Shown in pieces: positions 26,241 to 35,452 of a stretch of 64,000 bases of DNA. The stretch's first letter is position 1, and every line of letters starts with the position of its first letter. Made by a program: the position numbers and the translations under genes. Under the pieces are notes generated by a model, which saw only the letters and a program-made list of their open reading frames with translations, did not search any database and was not told where the DNA came from. Source of the DNA: Gemmatimonadota bacterium (GTDB taxonomy: Bacteria; Gemmatimonadota; Gemmatimonadetes; Longimicrobiales; Gaopeijiaceae); the NCBI GenBank assembly GCA_041390125.1, contig JAWKQN010000004.1, positions 186,001 through 250,000 on the forward strand, read 5' to 3'.

Positions 26241-29200
26241 TCACCAGCCCGGCGCGAAGTGGAAGCCGAAGACGCCCCCGTGGTCGGGGCGCTGGAACGG
26301 GTAGGCCCAGAAGACCTCGAACACGAGCCGGCCGAGCAGGTTGAAGCGACTCGTCACGCCGGCGCTGAAGACCGGGATGCGCTCCAAGGAGCGAGCTGTG
26401 AGCTCGAACTCGGGAGATTCGTCCCCGGTCCAGGCCACCCCACCGTCCGCGAACGCCGCCAGCTCGACCGGAACGAAACCCCAGTCCAGGATCCCGAACG
26501 CCTCGGTGCCGTTGAGCGGCGCGCGCCACTCCACCGACGCCACGGCGATCCGGGTTCCCACGAGACGGTCCAGCTCGGGGCAGGACGCACTGCCCTGCGT
26601 GACCGTGCACTCCCGTCCATCGAACGAATCGACGGAGTAGCCGCGTACGAACGACTGCTGGCCCAGGAACAGGGGGCTCAGGCGGGTGTCGTCCGAGTCG
26701 CCGCCATAGCGCCCGTAGTGCAGCCCCCGGAAGGCGAGCGTGAACGGCGCCGCGAAGACGTACCGCCGCCAGTCGGCGAGGACGGTCGTGAAGTCGATGT
26801 CTCCCAGCTGCGTCTGGACCTCGAAGCGTGAGCGGCCGCCCCGCACGGGCGAGGTGAAACCGAAGAACGAATAGTCCTCCACGAATGCCAGGGAGGCGGT
26901 TGCCAGATGGATCGCGTCGGGTGCCGGCCGACCGAGCTCGAGTTGATCCACCACGACGTTGCCGGCGAGCACGGTGCGGCGGATCTCGCGGCCGAACCCA
27001 TAGCGCGTGAAGCCGAGCTCGCCTTCGAAGCGGCGGGTCAGGCTCAGCGGGTATTCGGCGAAGAGCGCGCCTCGATTGACGAACGTGCGGTCGATGACCA
27101 GATCCACCACGCGCCCGCCGACGTCCGCCACCGTGGTGTCGCGGACCTGGCTGAAGCCACTGCGGAAGGGGATGCGCCCCCCCGTCACGCCCCAGTTCAG
27201 CCGGCGGCCCTGCCGCGCGTAGATGCCCTCGCCCCCGATGTCCTGCAGGTCGCCCTGGGCCGCCACCGCGAGGCCCAGCACTTCGTTGCCCAGCATGTCG
27301 CTGAAGAAGGCCGCAATGGAGCCGCCGAGCGTCGTGCCGAAGCGATCCACCCCGATGCCGGCTGTCGGCTGCGCGACGTAGTCGAGCCGGAGGTCGGAGT
27401 CGTAGTCGTGGGAGGGATAGTCCGGCGAGGGCGGCGGCAGGCCCACGGAGGGCGCGTGGAGGTACTCCGTCACCCATTGCGGCGCGGTGACCGACTCCAC
27501 GGGAGGAAGGAGCCGCGCCATCGGGCGCGGCGCGCCCGCGAACGGGACGGTGGCCGCGACCCGGGCTCCCGCGATCTCCTCCCCGGCCCAGGTCGCCCCA
27601 TCCGCGCCGTACCCGATGTAGTCGCCGCCTTCGAAGACCGTGAAGAAGACGCGCTCCGTCTCGCGCGCCACCGACAGGGCGGGCGCGTCGCCGGCGAGGC
27701 CCGAGATCCCGGTGCGCAGCCGTGTCATGCGCTCCACCCGTCCGCTCCCGAGCGTCATCCGGTAGAGATCGCGGAAGCCGTCCTGGTCGGACAGGAACCA
27801 GATGCGCTGTCCGTCCGGTCCGAAGCGCGGATTGGTGTGGTCGCCGCCCGGAAGCGGCCGGAAGACCCGGCGCTCGCCCGTGGCCACGTCCAGCAGGGCG
27901 AGGCCCAGCGGAGCGAACGAGAGCGCGGTGAGATCGCTCCCGTCGCCCGCGTCGGTGGCGTACAGGAGGCTGCGACCATCGGGCGACCAATCGGGGTGCA
28001 GCTCCGTCCAGGGGTCGTCGGTCAGGCGCTGGAGTGCCCCCGACTCCACGTCCAGGAGGAACAGGTCGGTCACACCGCCCTCGGAACCCGATACCGCGAT
28101 CGAGGCACCGTCGGGCGACCAGGCGATGGAGTAGGCGGCTTCCGCGGTACCGAGCCCGTAGCTGCGCAGAAGCTCGCCCGTGGCGGCGTCGGCCACTGCG
28201 ATCCGGTTGTCCCCGTCCGCGTAGGTCACGAAGGCGATGCGCTCGCCGTCCGGTGCCCACGTGCCCGACGACTGCGTGAACGCGAGCCCTTCCAGGTGCG
28301 GGTCCTGCGAGCCCATGCTCGAGACCCGCGCCTGGATCTCGCCGGTCGTGGCGTCGGCCACGTAGAGATCGAACGTGAACAGGTCGCGCTGGGACAGGAA
28401 CATCACCCGGCTGCCGTCGGGGCTGAGCACGGGACCGAGATGGATGCGGCCTCCTTCTTCGCCCTCGTCGAGCACGGCCTGACCGAAGGCTTCGCCGCCG
28501 GACCGACCCTCGAGCAGCGGGGCGTACCAGGCGCGGGTATCTCGTTGCCACTCCACCGAGAGGGAGTCGAGCGGGCGTTGCACCGTGCGAGCCGCGGCCT
28601 CCAGGCCGCCCCGGGCCGCGGTCAGGAAGAAGGTGCGCAATGCCACGTCGCCGTAGCGGCCCGCGAACCAGGCCCAGAACGCGTGTCCGAACCGGTACGG
28701 GAAATACCGCTGCGGCTCGTTCGTGAGATCGTCGAGGGTCGGAAGCGTGTCCCGCACTACGGCGTCGCGGAGCCACATGGCGGTGTGGGGATGGGATCGC
28801 CCCAGGGAGAGGTATTCGGCCAGCCCTTCGATGGCCCACAACGGAAGCCGTCCGATCGCTACCGGTCCCGCTCCGTCCCGGCCGCGCCCGAGGTCGTACT
28901 GGAACACGTGCACCATCTCGTGACCAAGCACGTGGTCGGTCTCGGCGTACGAGCTCGTGAACGGCATGATCAGGCGGTTCTTGATGGACTCCGTCACGCC
29001 GCCCGTCGCCTCCGAGAGGAAGCCCGATACGGCATTCGTCTGCTGGAAGTCCGGTTTGTTCGCATACAGCAGGATCGGCTTGCGTTCGGTGAAGCCGTGC
29101 CCGAAGAAGCGCGACAGGCGCTCATACCAGCGCTCGGCCATGCGGGTGGCGTCGACCACCAGCCCCTCGCTCTCCCGCTCATAGACGTGCACGTCGAAGT

Positions 29201-29336
29201 GCGGCGTCTCCACGACGCGGAAGGCGAAGTCGTCGTACTGGACCTTGTTGCGGCCGAAGTACTGTGCAGGGACCGCGGACGGACACAGGAGAGCCGCCAG
29301 GAGGGCGACCAGGAGGATGCGGGCGCTGGACGGCAT
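26241..29336 (-). CDS. Peptidase-MA/TolB-propeller/outer-membrane barrel fusion protein
   Basis: A 1031-residue exported protein. The ATG at 29336 gives the signal peptide MPSSARILLVALLAALLCPSAVPAQ. Residues ~30-260 form a gluzincin-like domain with HEMVH (His139, Glu140, His143) and a downstream WAIEGLAEYLS. Then come TolB/WD40-like propeller blades (LSPDGSRVMFLSQRD, WAPDGERIAFVTY, WSPDGASIAVSG, WSPDGRSLLYATD, FGPDGQRIWFLSDQDG). The last ~350 residues resemble an Omp85/surface-antigen barrel (FVRGYSVDSFDGREC, VASVEWRAPLNG, FEVFWAYPFQRP), ending FGFHFAPGW. It may be a surface peptidase or assembly factor; the substrate is unknown. An even longer upstream frame runs antisense into xseB and is excluded. 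Confidence 0.85.
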   Translation of the reverse strand: MPSSARILLVALLAALLCPSAVPAQYFGRNKVQYDDFAFRVVETPHFDVHVYERESEGLVVDATRMAERWYERLSRFFGHGFTERKPILLYANKPDFQQTNAVSGFLSEATGGVTESIKNRLIMPFTSSYAETDHVLGHEMVHVFQYDLGRGRDGAGPVAIGRLPLWAIEGLAEYLSLGRSHPHTAMWLRDAVVRDTLPTLDDLTNEPQRYFPYRFGHAFWAWFAGRYGDVALRTFFLTAARGGLEAAARTVQRPLDSLSVEWQRDTRAWYAPLLEGRSGGEAFGQAVLDEGEEGGRIHLGPVLSPDGSRVMFLSQRDLFTFDLYVADATTGEIQARVSSMGSQDPHLEGLAFTQSSGTWAPDGERIAFVTYADGDNRIAVADAATGELLRSYGLGTAEAAYSIAWSPDGASIAVSGSEGGVTDLFLLDVESGALQRLTDDPWTELHPDWSPDGRSLLYATDAGDGSDLTALSFAPLGLALLDVATGERRVFRPLPGGDHTNPRFGPDGQRIWFLSDQDGFRDLYRMTLGSGRVERMTRLRTGISGLAGDAPALSVARETERVFFTVFEGGDYIGYGADGATWAGEEIAGARVAATVPFAGAPRPMARLLPPVESVTAPQWVTEYLHAPSVGLPPPSPDYPSHDYDSDLRLDYVAQPTAGIGVDRFGTTLGGSIAAFFSDMLGNEVLGLAVAAQGDLQDIGGEGIYARQGRRLNWGVTGGRIPFRSGFSQVRDTTVADVGGRVVDLVIDRTFVNRGALFAEYPLSLTRRFEGELGFTRYGFGREIRRTVLAGNVVVDQLELGRPAPDAIHLATASLAFVEDYSFFGFTSPVRGGRSRFEVQTQLGDIDFTTVLADWRRYVFAAPFTLAFRGLHYGRYGGDSDDTRLSPLFLGQQSFVRGYSVDSFDGRECTVTQGSASCPELDRLVGTRIAVASVEWRAPLNGTEAFGILDWGFVPVELAAFADGGVAWTGDESPEFELTARSLERIPVFSAGVTSRFNLLGRLVFEVFWAYPFQRPDHGGVFGFHFAPGW

Positions 29337-29592
29337 GACTCGCCCCCGACTCGAGAAGCGTCGACGGCCGAACAGCGCAAGAGGTGTTCCGGCGGGGCGG
29401 CTCGTGTCCGGCGCGGTGTCGTGGCTGCCCGCGGGAGATGCTGCGGGTCGAGTCCGTGCGGGGGCCTCCCCCCCCGAAACACGATGGCAGCTGCGACCGA
29501 CGGGTGACCTGCACCGTCTTGTCGGCTCCTGCGCCGGGGGACAACTTCCGTCGCGCCTCGCCCATCCCCTGCCGCACCGGACGCCCATCCAC
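29337..29592. other. Divergent intergenic region before xseB
   Basis: 256 bp between the minus-strand barrel protein and xseB. It must hold both promoters, since xseB is cut off from xseA here. The weak pair TTGTCG ... CAACTT (17-bp spacer, starting at 29519) on the plus strand is the best I can see. No open frame looks real. Confidence 0.4.
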
Positions 29593-29835
29593 GTGAGCTC
29601 GTCTTCGTCGTCCAATCCCACGCTCGAGGAGCTGGCCGCGCGCCTGGAGCGCATCGCCCGCTCCCTCGAGTCGGAGCCAATGGAGCTCGATGGCGCCATC
29701 GCCCTGTTCGAGGAAGCCGTGGGTCACCTGCGGCGCGCCGAGGAGATCCTCGCGGCGGCCGAGCTGCGGATCGACGAGCTGGTCGGCGAGGGCGAGCGCG
29801 CCCGTCTGGAGCCGTTCGAGGCGGAGGACGCGTGA
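29593..29835 (+). CDS. xseB: Exodeoxyribonuclease VII small subunit
   Basis: An 80-residue protein starting at GTG. It is a short acidic two-helix protein with the family motif LEELAARLERIARSLES, then LDGAIALFEEAVGHLRRAEEILAAAELRI. XseB assembles around the XseA helical region to form ExoVII. Its stop overlaps the ispA GTG (GTGA). It is 4.9 kb away from xseA, which is unusual because the two are normally adjacent. Confidence 0.93.
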   Translation: MSSSSSSNPTLEELAARLERIARSLESEPMELDGAIALFEEAVGHLRRAEEILAAAELRIDELVGEGERARLEPFEAEDA

Positions 29836-30746
29836 AGGCCGCCGCGTTCGAGCTGCCGTCGTACCTGGAGGCCGGCGGCGCCCGGGTGGAGGCGGCGCTC
29901 GCCCGGGCGCTGGAGGCCGCGGCCCCCGACCTGGGCCGGCTGGCCCCGGCGGTGCACGACGGCGTCCTCTCCGGCGGCAAGCGCATCCGGCCCATCCTGG
30001 TGGCTGCGGCCTGGGAGGCCGTGCAGGGCGATCCGGCGCGGGCGCCCGACGCGGTGTACGATCTCGGCGCGGCGCTCGAGATGATCCACGCGTATTCGCT
30101 CATGCACGACGATCTGCCGTGCATGGACGACGCGCCGCTGCGGCGCGGGCGTCCCACCCCCCACATGGTGCACGGGGTGGAGGCGGCCACCCGGGCCGGG
30201 CTGCTCCTGATCCCGCTCGCGGCGCGGCAGGCCTGGACCGCCGCGCGGGCGCTGGGGCTGGCGGAGCGGGAGGCTGGCGCGGTGGTGGCCTGCCTCTGCC
30301 GGGCGGCGGGCGGCACCGGGATGGTGGCGGGGCAGGTCCTGGACCTCGAGGCCGAAGGGCGCCACCTGGACGAGGAGGCCCTGACGCACCTGCACGGCCG
30401 CAAGACGGGCGCGCTGCTGGCGGCCTCGCTGGAGCTGGGCGCGCGCGCCGCCGGGGCCGATCCCGCCCGGCGTGAGGCGCTGATCGCCTACGGCACCGCC
30501 ATCGGGCTGGCCTTCCAGATCGCCGACGATATCCTGGATCGGACGCAATCGGCCGCCGCGCTCGGCAAGGAGCCGAGCGACGCGGACCTCGACAAGTCCA
30601 CCTTCGTGGCGCTCCTGGGGCTCGACGGCGCCCGTGCCCGCGGAGCGGAGGTGGTCGATGCCGCGCGCGCCGGGCTCCGGGAGGCCGGGATCCACTCGGC
30701 TGCCCTCGACGGGCTCGCCGTCTATATATTGGGGCGAGAACGCTGA
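29832..30746 (+). CDS. ispA: Polyprenyl (farnesyl/geranyl) diphosphate synthase
   Basis: A 304-residue trans-isoprenyl diphosphate synthase. It has GGKRIRP, the first Asp-rich motif in MHDDLPCMDDAPLRRGRPTPH (DDxxxxD, short-chain type), GRKTGAL and the second motif FQIADDILD. It condenses IPP with DMAPP/GPP to give C10-C15 precursors for quinones and lipid carriers. GTGA overlap with xseB and proximity to dxs place it in an isoprenoid operon. Confidence 0.95.
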   Translation: MKAAAFELPSYLEAGGARVEAALARALEAAAPDLGRLAPAVHDGVLSGGKRIRPILVAAAWEAVQGDPARAPDAVYDLGAALEMIHAYSLMHDDLPCMDDAPLRRGRPTPHMVHGVEAATRAGLLLIPLAARQAWTAARALGLAEREAGAVVACLCRAAGGTGMVAGQVLDLEAEGRHLDEEALTHLHGRKTGALLAASLELGARAAGADPARREALIAYGTAIGLAFQIADDILDRTQSAAALGKEPSDADLDKSTFVALLGLDGARARGAEVVDAARAGLREAGIHSAALDGLAVYILGRER

Positions 30747-30820
30747 CCGGCCGGTCCCCGCGGGGGAGCGGTCACCACGGGCCGGACGGTCCGCCCATCC
30801 ACCCCGGAGTCGACAGCACG

Positions 30821-32725
30821 GTGTCCCTTCTCGATCGGGTCGCATCTCCCGCCGACGTCAAGCAGCTCTCCCGCGAGGAGCTCCACCAGCTGGTCAAGGA
30901 CGTCCGGGACCGGCACATCGACGTGGTCTCCCGGCTGGGGGGCCATTTCGCGGCCAGCCTGGGGGTGGCGGAGCTGACCGTGGCCCTGCATCACGTGTTC
31001 GAACCGCCGCGCGACCAGATCGTGTGGGACACGGGGCACCAGGCCTACATCCACAAGATCCTGACCGGCCGGAACGAACAGCTCCCCACCATCCGCCAGA
31101 AGGACGGGTTGGCCCCCTTCTGCCGCCGGGACGAATCCGAGTACGACGCCTTCGGCGCCGGCCATGCGGCCACGTCCATCTCGGCGGCCTGGGGTATGGC
31201 CGTGGCCCGCGACGTCCTGGGGGAGCAGCTGGAGTCGATCGCCATCATCGGCGACGGCGCCATGACCTGTGGTCTGGCCTACGAGGCGCTCAACAACGCC
31301 GGCCACAGCGGGCGCGACTTCATCGTCATCCTCAACGACAACGACATGTCCATCGCGCCCAACGTGGGCGCCATGAACAAGTACCTCACCTCGATGATCA
31401 CCAACCCGGTCTACAACCGGGTCAAGGACGAGGTGCGCGATCTGATCCACAAGGCGCCCACCAGCCTCGCGGACGTGGTGCGCGCCACCGTGGGCAAGTT
31501 CGAGGAGAGCGTCAAGCACTTCTTCGTGCCGGGCATGATCTTCGAGGAGCTGGGCTTCCGCTACATCGGCCCGGTGGACGGCCACGACCTGGACGCGCTC
31601 GTCGAGACGCTGGCGCGGGTCAAGGAGCTGAAGGGCCCCATCCTCGTGCACGTGCTCACGCAGAAGGGACGGGGCTACGCGCTGGCGGAGGAGAACCCGT
31701 TCAAGTGGCACGGCGCCTCGCCCTTCGACAAGATCACGGGGCAGGGCCTCAAGCGCAGCGGAGGTCTGCCGCGCTACCAGACGGTGTTCGGGAGGGGCCT
31801 GGTCGAGATCGGGCGGACCCACCCGCACGTGGTGGCCGTCACCGCCGCCATGCCGGATGGAACCAGCACGGATCAGTTCGCCGAGGCATTCCCCGACCGC
31901 TTCTTCGACGTGGGGATCGCGGAGGGGCATGCCGTGACCTTCGCGGCCGGCATGGCCACGCGCGGCGTCAAGCCGGTGGTGGCCATCTACAGCACGTTCC
32001 TCCAGCGTGCATACGACAACATCGTCCACGATGTCGCGCTGCAGGACCTGCCCGTGGTCTTCTGCATGGACCGCGCGGGCATCGCGGGCGAGGACGGCCC
32101 CACCCATCACGGCTGCTTCGACATCGGGTACATGCTGACCGTGCCCGGCATGACCGTCACGGCGCCGATGGACGGCGCCGAGATGCTGGCGCTGCTGCGT
32201 CTGGGCGTCGAGCACGACGGACCGTTCTCCATCCGCTGGCCGCGGGACGCGGTCCCGGAGGAGGTGCCGCCGCTCGCCGAGATCCCGCCGATCGGATACG
32301 GCCGCTGGGAGGTGGTGCGGGAGGGTCGGGACGTGGCCATCCTGGCGGTCGGTACCATGGTGCGCGTCGCAGACGAGGCCGCACGCCAGCTGCTCGCGCA
32401 GGGCATCCATGCCACCGTCGTCAACTGCCGCTTCCTGAAGCCGTTCGACGAAGAGGTCCTGGAGCGTGTGGTCCGGACGTGTCCGCTGGTCCTGACCGTC
32501 GAAGAAGGCACGGTGGTCAACGGCTTCGGCGCGCTGATGGCGCGTACGCTGGCCGAGCGTCAGCCTGGCGTGCGCATCGCCACCATGGGGCTTCCCGACC
32601 GCTTCATCATGCACGGCGGCCGTGGCGCGCTGCTCTCCGAGGTCGGTCTGGACGTGGACGGCATCCAGGAGCGGGTGCGGGCGCTGGTGGCCGAAGCCGG
32701 GAGCCGGTCGCGAGAGACCGCGTGA
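30821..32725 (+). CDS. dxs: 1-deoxy-D-xylulose-5-phosphate synthase
   Basis: A 634-residue thiamine-diphosphate enzyme that makes DXP from pyruvate and glyceraldehyde-3-phosphate, the first step of the MEP pathway. It has DIVWDTGHQAYIHKILTGR-like text near 65-85, the ThDP motif GDGAMTCGLAYEALNNAG, LNDNDMSIAPNVGAM, the second-half catalytic Glu in DVGIAEGHAVTFAAGMA, and DRAGIAGEDGPTHHG. The GTG start gives MSLLDRVASPADVKQLS, the usual N-terminus. The stop overlaps the nadK start. Confidence 0.98.
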   Translation: MSLLDRVASPADVKQLSREELHQLVKDVRDRHIDVVSRLGGHFAASLGVAELTVALHHVFEPPRDQIVWDTGHQAYIHKILTGRNEQLPTIRQKDGLAPFCRRDESEYDAFGAGHAATSISAAWGMAVARDVLGEQLESIAIIGDGAMTCGLAYEALNNAGHSGRDFIVILNDNDMSIAPNVGAMNKYLTSMITNPVYNRVKDEVRDLIHKAPTSLADVVRATVGKFEESVKHFFVPGMIFEELGFRYIGPVDGHDLDALVETLARVKELKGPILVHVLTQKGRGYALAEENPFKWHGASPFDKITGQGLKRSGGLPRYQTVFGRGLVEIGRTHPHVVAVTAAMPDGTSTDQFAEAFPDRFFDVGIAEGHAVTFAAGMATRGVKPVVAIYSTFLQRAYDNIVHDVALQDLPVVFCMDRAGIAGEDGPTHHGCFDIGYMLTVPGMTVTAPMDGAEMLALLRLGVEHDGPFSIRWPRDAVPEEVPPLAEIPPIGYGRWEVVREGRDVAILAVGTMVRVADEAARQLLAQGIHATVVNCRFLKPFDEEVLERVVRTCPLVLTVEEGTVVNGFGALMARTLAERQPGVRIATMGLPDRFIMHGGRGALLSEVGLDVDGIQERVRALVAEAGSRSRETA

Positions 32726-33591
32726 GCACGCCGCGCCGCTTCGCGCGGATCGGCCTGATCGGCAAGGACCATGAGCCGCGCCTGCCCGATCTGGTCGACC
32801 GCATCCGCTCGCTGTGTGACGCGCGCGACATCACCGTCTTCGCCGAGCCCGCACTGCACCGGCCCGGCGTCGAGGTCCTCCCGGCGGACGCGAGCGGCAT
32901 CGACCTGATGGTGACGCTGGGCGGCGACGGCACCCTGCTCCGCGGGGCACGCCTGGTGGCCGGTCGGGACGTCCCCGTGCTCGGGATCAACCTGGGACGG
33001 CTGGGCTTCCTCACGGCCGCCCCCGCGCGGGACCTGGACGGCGCCTTTGCTGCGCTCTTCGACGGGCGTACCCAGATCGATCGGCGCGTGACCATGGACG
33101 CGCGCGTCAGCGGCACCACGGCCGGGCGCCACATGGCCCTGAACGACGTCGTGGTCCACACGACCGGTGTGGCGCGCGTCGTGCGACTCCACCTCTCCCT
33201 CGCCACGGGGGAGGAGATCGGCAGCTTCTCGGGAGACGGCGTCATCCTGTCGACGCCCACGGGCTCGACCGCCTACTCCCTCTCCGCGGGGGGACCGGTG
33301 GTGGTTCCCGGCGTCGAGTGCACGCTGGTCACGCCCATCTGTCCGCATATCCTGTCCGTGCGCCCGCTGGCCCTGCCGTCGGACGCAGAGGTCACGATCC
33401 GCGCCGCCGAGCCCACGAGCGAGCTCTGCCTCACCGTGGACGGACAGGTGGCCCAGAACCTGGAGCCGGACAGCGCGGTGCACGTCCGGCGCGGGAGCAT
33501 CGGCATCGATCTGATGCGCCTCGAAGGCTACACGTTCTTCTCGACGCTGCGGGAGAAGCTGGGCTGGGCGCTGCCGAGCACGCACGGCTGA
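32722..33591 (+). CDS. nadK: NAD kinase
   Basis: A 289-residue ATP-dependent NAD kinase producing NADP. It shows the family motifs TLGGDGTLL, NLGRLGFLT, SGDGVILSTPTGSTAYSLSAGGP, and TPICPHILSVRPL followed by TVDGQ. The start is GTG overlapping the dxs stop (GTGA). The product supplies NADPH for the MEP pathway and folate enzymes encoded in the same operon. Confidence 0.97.
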   Translation: MSTPRRFARIGLIGKDHEPRLPDLVDRIRSLCDARDITVFAEPALHRPGVEVLPADASGIDLMVTLGGDGTLLRGARLVAGRDVPVLGINLGRLGFLTAAPARDLDGAFAALFDGRTQIDRRVTMDARVSGTTAGRHMALNDVVVHTTGVARVVRLHLSLATGEEIGSFSGDGVILSTPTGSTAYSLSAGGPVVVPGVECTLVTPICPHILSVRPLALPSDAEVTIRAAEPTSELCLTVDGQVAQNLEPDSAVHVRRGSIGIDLMRLEGYTFFSTLREKLGWALPSTHG

Positions 33592-33721
33592 GCGGGCGCG
33601 GCCGCCGAAGGCAGCGCGCGGGACCAGGTCCTGGTGCGGCGTCACGACACCCGGTCGCCGACCCGCTCCGTCCCGTCCCTCCATTGAGCGCGCCCCGGGC
33701 GCCCCGGTAGATTCCTCCGCG

Positions 33722-35386
33722 ATGCTCATCGAGCTCCGCATCCGCGATTACGCGGTCATCCACGACCTGCGTGCCGAATTCGGTCCCGGGCTGGTCGCGC
33801 TCACCGGCGAGACCGGAGCGGGGAAGTCCATCATCGTGGGGGCGCTCTCCCTGCTGCTGGGTGAGCGTGCCTCCAGCGACACCGTGCGGGTGGGCGCGGC
33901 TCGCGCCCGCATCGAAGCCGTGTTCGACGTGCGCCGGCTGCCCGACGTGCGCCGCCGCGCGGAGGAGCTGGGCGTGGACGACCCGGACGGTCTGCTCATC
34001 CTCCGCCGCGAGGTCGCGCGCGAGGGTCGCAGCCGGGCCTGGGTCAACGGCTCGCCCAGCACCGCCGGCCAGGTGGGGGAGCTGGGCCGTGCGCTCGTGG
34101 ACCTGCACGGCCAGCACGAGCATCAGGCCCTGACGGGTCGCGACGCCCAGCGTGAGATCCTCGACGCCTTCGCGGGCGCGGGTAGCGTGGTGGGTGAGGT
34201 GGAGGATGCCTGGCGTGCGCGCGCTGCGCTGCGGGACGAGCGCGAGGAGCGGGCGGTCCGCCTGCGCGAGATCGAAGGGCGGCGGGACTTCCTGGAGTTC
34301 CAGCTCGAAGAGCTGGCGGGCGCAGCGGTGGAGGAGGGGGAGGACGAGCGCCTGCGCGCCGAGCTGGACCGCCTCGAGCACCTGGACGACCTGCTCCAGG
34401 GCAGCCACGGCCTGTCCGAGCTGCTGTACGCGGGCGAGGACTCCCTCTCGGACCGCCTGCGCGCCGCGCGGGACGAGCTGGCCAAGCTGGCGCGGATGGA
34501 CGCGGAGCTGGGCGGGCACGGGACGTTGCTGGACGAGGCCTACCACCGCCTGGTGGAGGTCGGTCGGGCGCTTGCGAGCTATGCGTCGGGCACCGAAGCC
34601 GATCCCGGCCGGGTGGAGCAGCTCCGGGCCCGTCTGGACCTGCTCTACCGGCTCAAGCGCAAGTACGGTCCCGAGCTGTCCGACGTGCGCGCCACGCAGG
34701 CCCAGGTCGAGCGCGAGCTGGAGGAGCTGTCCGGCAGCTCCATCGAGTTGGGCGAGCTGGACCGGCGCCTCGCCGAGGCCGAGCGGCGGTTGGCCAAGGC
34801 CGCCCGGGATCTGGGCGCGCGCCGCCGACAGGCCGCGGGCCGTCTGGCGGAGGAGGTGAGCGCGTTGCTCCCGGACCTCGGATTGAAGGGGGCCACGTTC
34901 GAGGTGCGCCTGGACCCGCTGCCCGAGCCCGGTCTGCACGGCGGCGAGCGGGTGGAGTTCCACGCGTCGCTGAACGCCGGCTTCGAGCCGCGTCCCCTCG
35001 CCCGCATCGCCAGCGGCGGGGAGCTCGCGCGCGTGATGCTCGCGCTCAAGACGGTGCTGGCGGAGGTGGACCGCGTGCCCACGCTGATCTTCGACGAAGT
35101 GGACGCCGGCATCGGCGGCGCCGTGGCCAACGCCGTGGGGGACACGCTGCTGCGCGTGGCCGGACGCCACCAGGTGTTCGTGGTCACGCACCTGCCGCAG
35201 ATCGCGTCGCGCGCCGGCGAGCACCTGCGGGTGACCAAGCGCAGCGGCGCCAAGGCCACGCAGGCCTCGCTGGAGCGGTTGGACGGGGACGCCCGCGTGG
35301 AGGAGATCGCCCGGATGCTGGGCGGGGACGCGGAGTCGAGCGTGTCGCGCGAGCACGCCCGCGAGCTGCTGGCGGGGAAGGCGTAG
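33722..35386 (+). CDS. recN: DNA repair protein RecN
   Basis: A 554-residue SMC-like ATPase acting in double-strand-break repair. It has an N-terminal Walker A (GETGAGKSIIVGALSLLLG), a long central coiled coil with the hinge-like middle, and the C-terminal ABC signature ASGGELARVMLALK, Walker B LIFDEVDAGIGG and the H-loop VVTHLPQIAS. The ATG at 33722 gives the family start MLIELRIRDYAVI. It closes the xseB-ispA-dxs-nadK-recN run and is 130 bp after nadK. Confidence 0.97.
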   Translation: MLIELRIRDYAVIHDLRAEFGPGLVALTGETGAGKSIIVGALSLLLGERASSDTVRVGAARARIEAVFDVRRLPDVRRRAEELGVDDPDGLLILRREVAREGRSRAWVNGSPSTAGQVGELGRALVDLHGQHEHQALTGRDAQREILDAFAGAGSVVGEVEDAWRARAALRDEREERAVRLREIEGRRDFLEFQLEELAGAAVEEGEDERLRAELDRLEHLDDLLQGSHGLSELLYAGEDSLSDRLRAARDELAKLARMDAELGGHGTLLDEAYHRLVEVGRALASYASGTEADPGRVEQLRARLDLLYRLKRKYGPELSDVRATQAQVERELEELSGSSIELGELDRRLAEAERRLAKAARDLGARRRQAAGRLAEEVSALLPDLGLKGATFEVRLDPLPEPGLHGGERVEFHASLNAGFEPRPLARIASGGELARVMLALKTVLAEVDRVPTLIFDEVDAGIGGAVANAVGDTLLRVAGRHQVFVVTHLPQIASRAGEHLRVTKRSGAKATQASLERLDGDARVEEIARMLGGDAESSVSREHARELLAGKA

Positions 35387-35452
35387 GGCGGAGCGGCGGT
35401 CCGACCCTCCGGTGCGCGCCGCGCTCCGATCGGGCGGACGCGGCATCTTCAC

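Noticed and set aside
26907..29507. Plus-strand frame of ~870 codons opposite the peptidase/propeller/barrel gene
   Set aside because: Antisense to a gene with signal peptide, HExxH and WD40-type blades; its own translation has none of these.
30747..30820. Riboswitch (e.g. thiamine pyrophosphate) before dxs
   Set aside because: The gap is only 74 bp and shows none of the conserved thi-box sequence.
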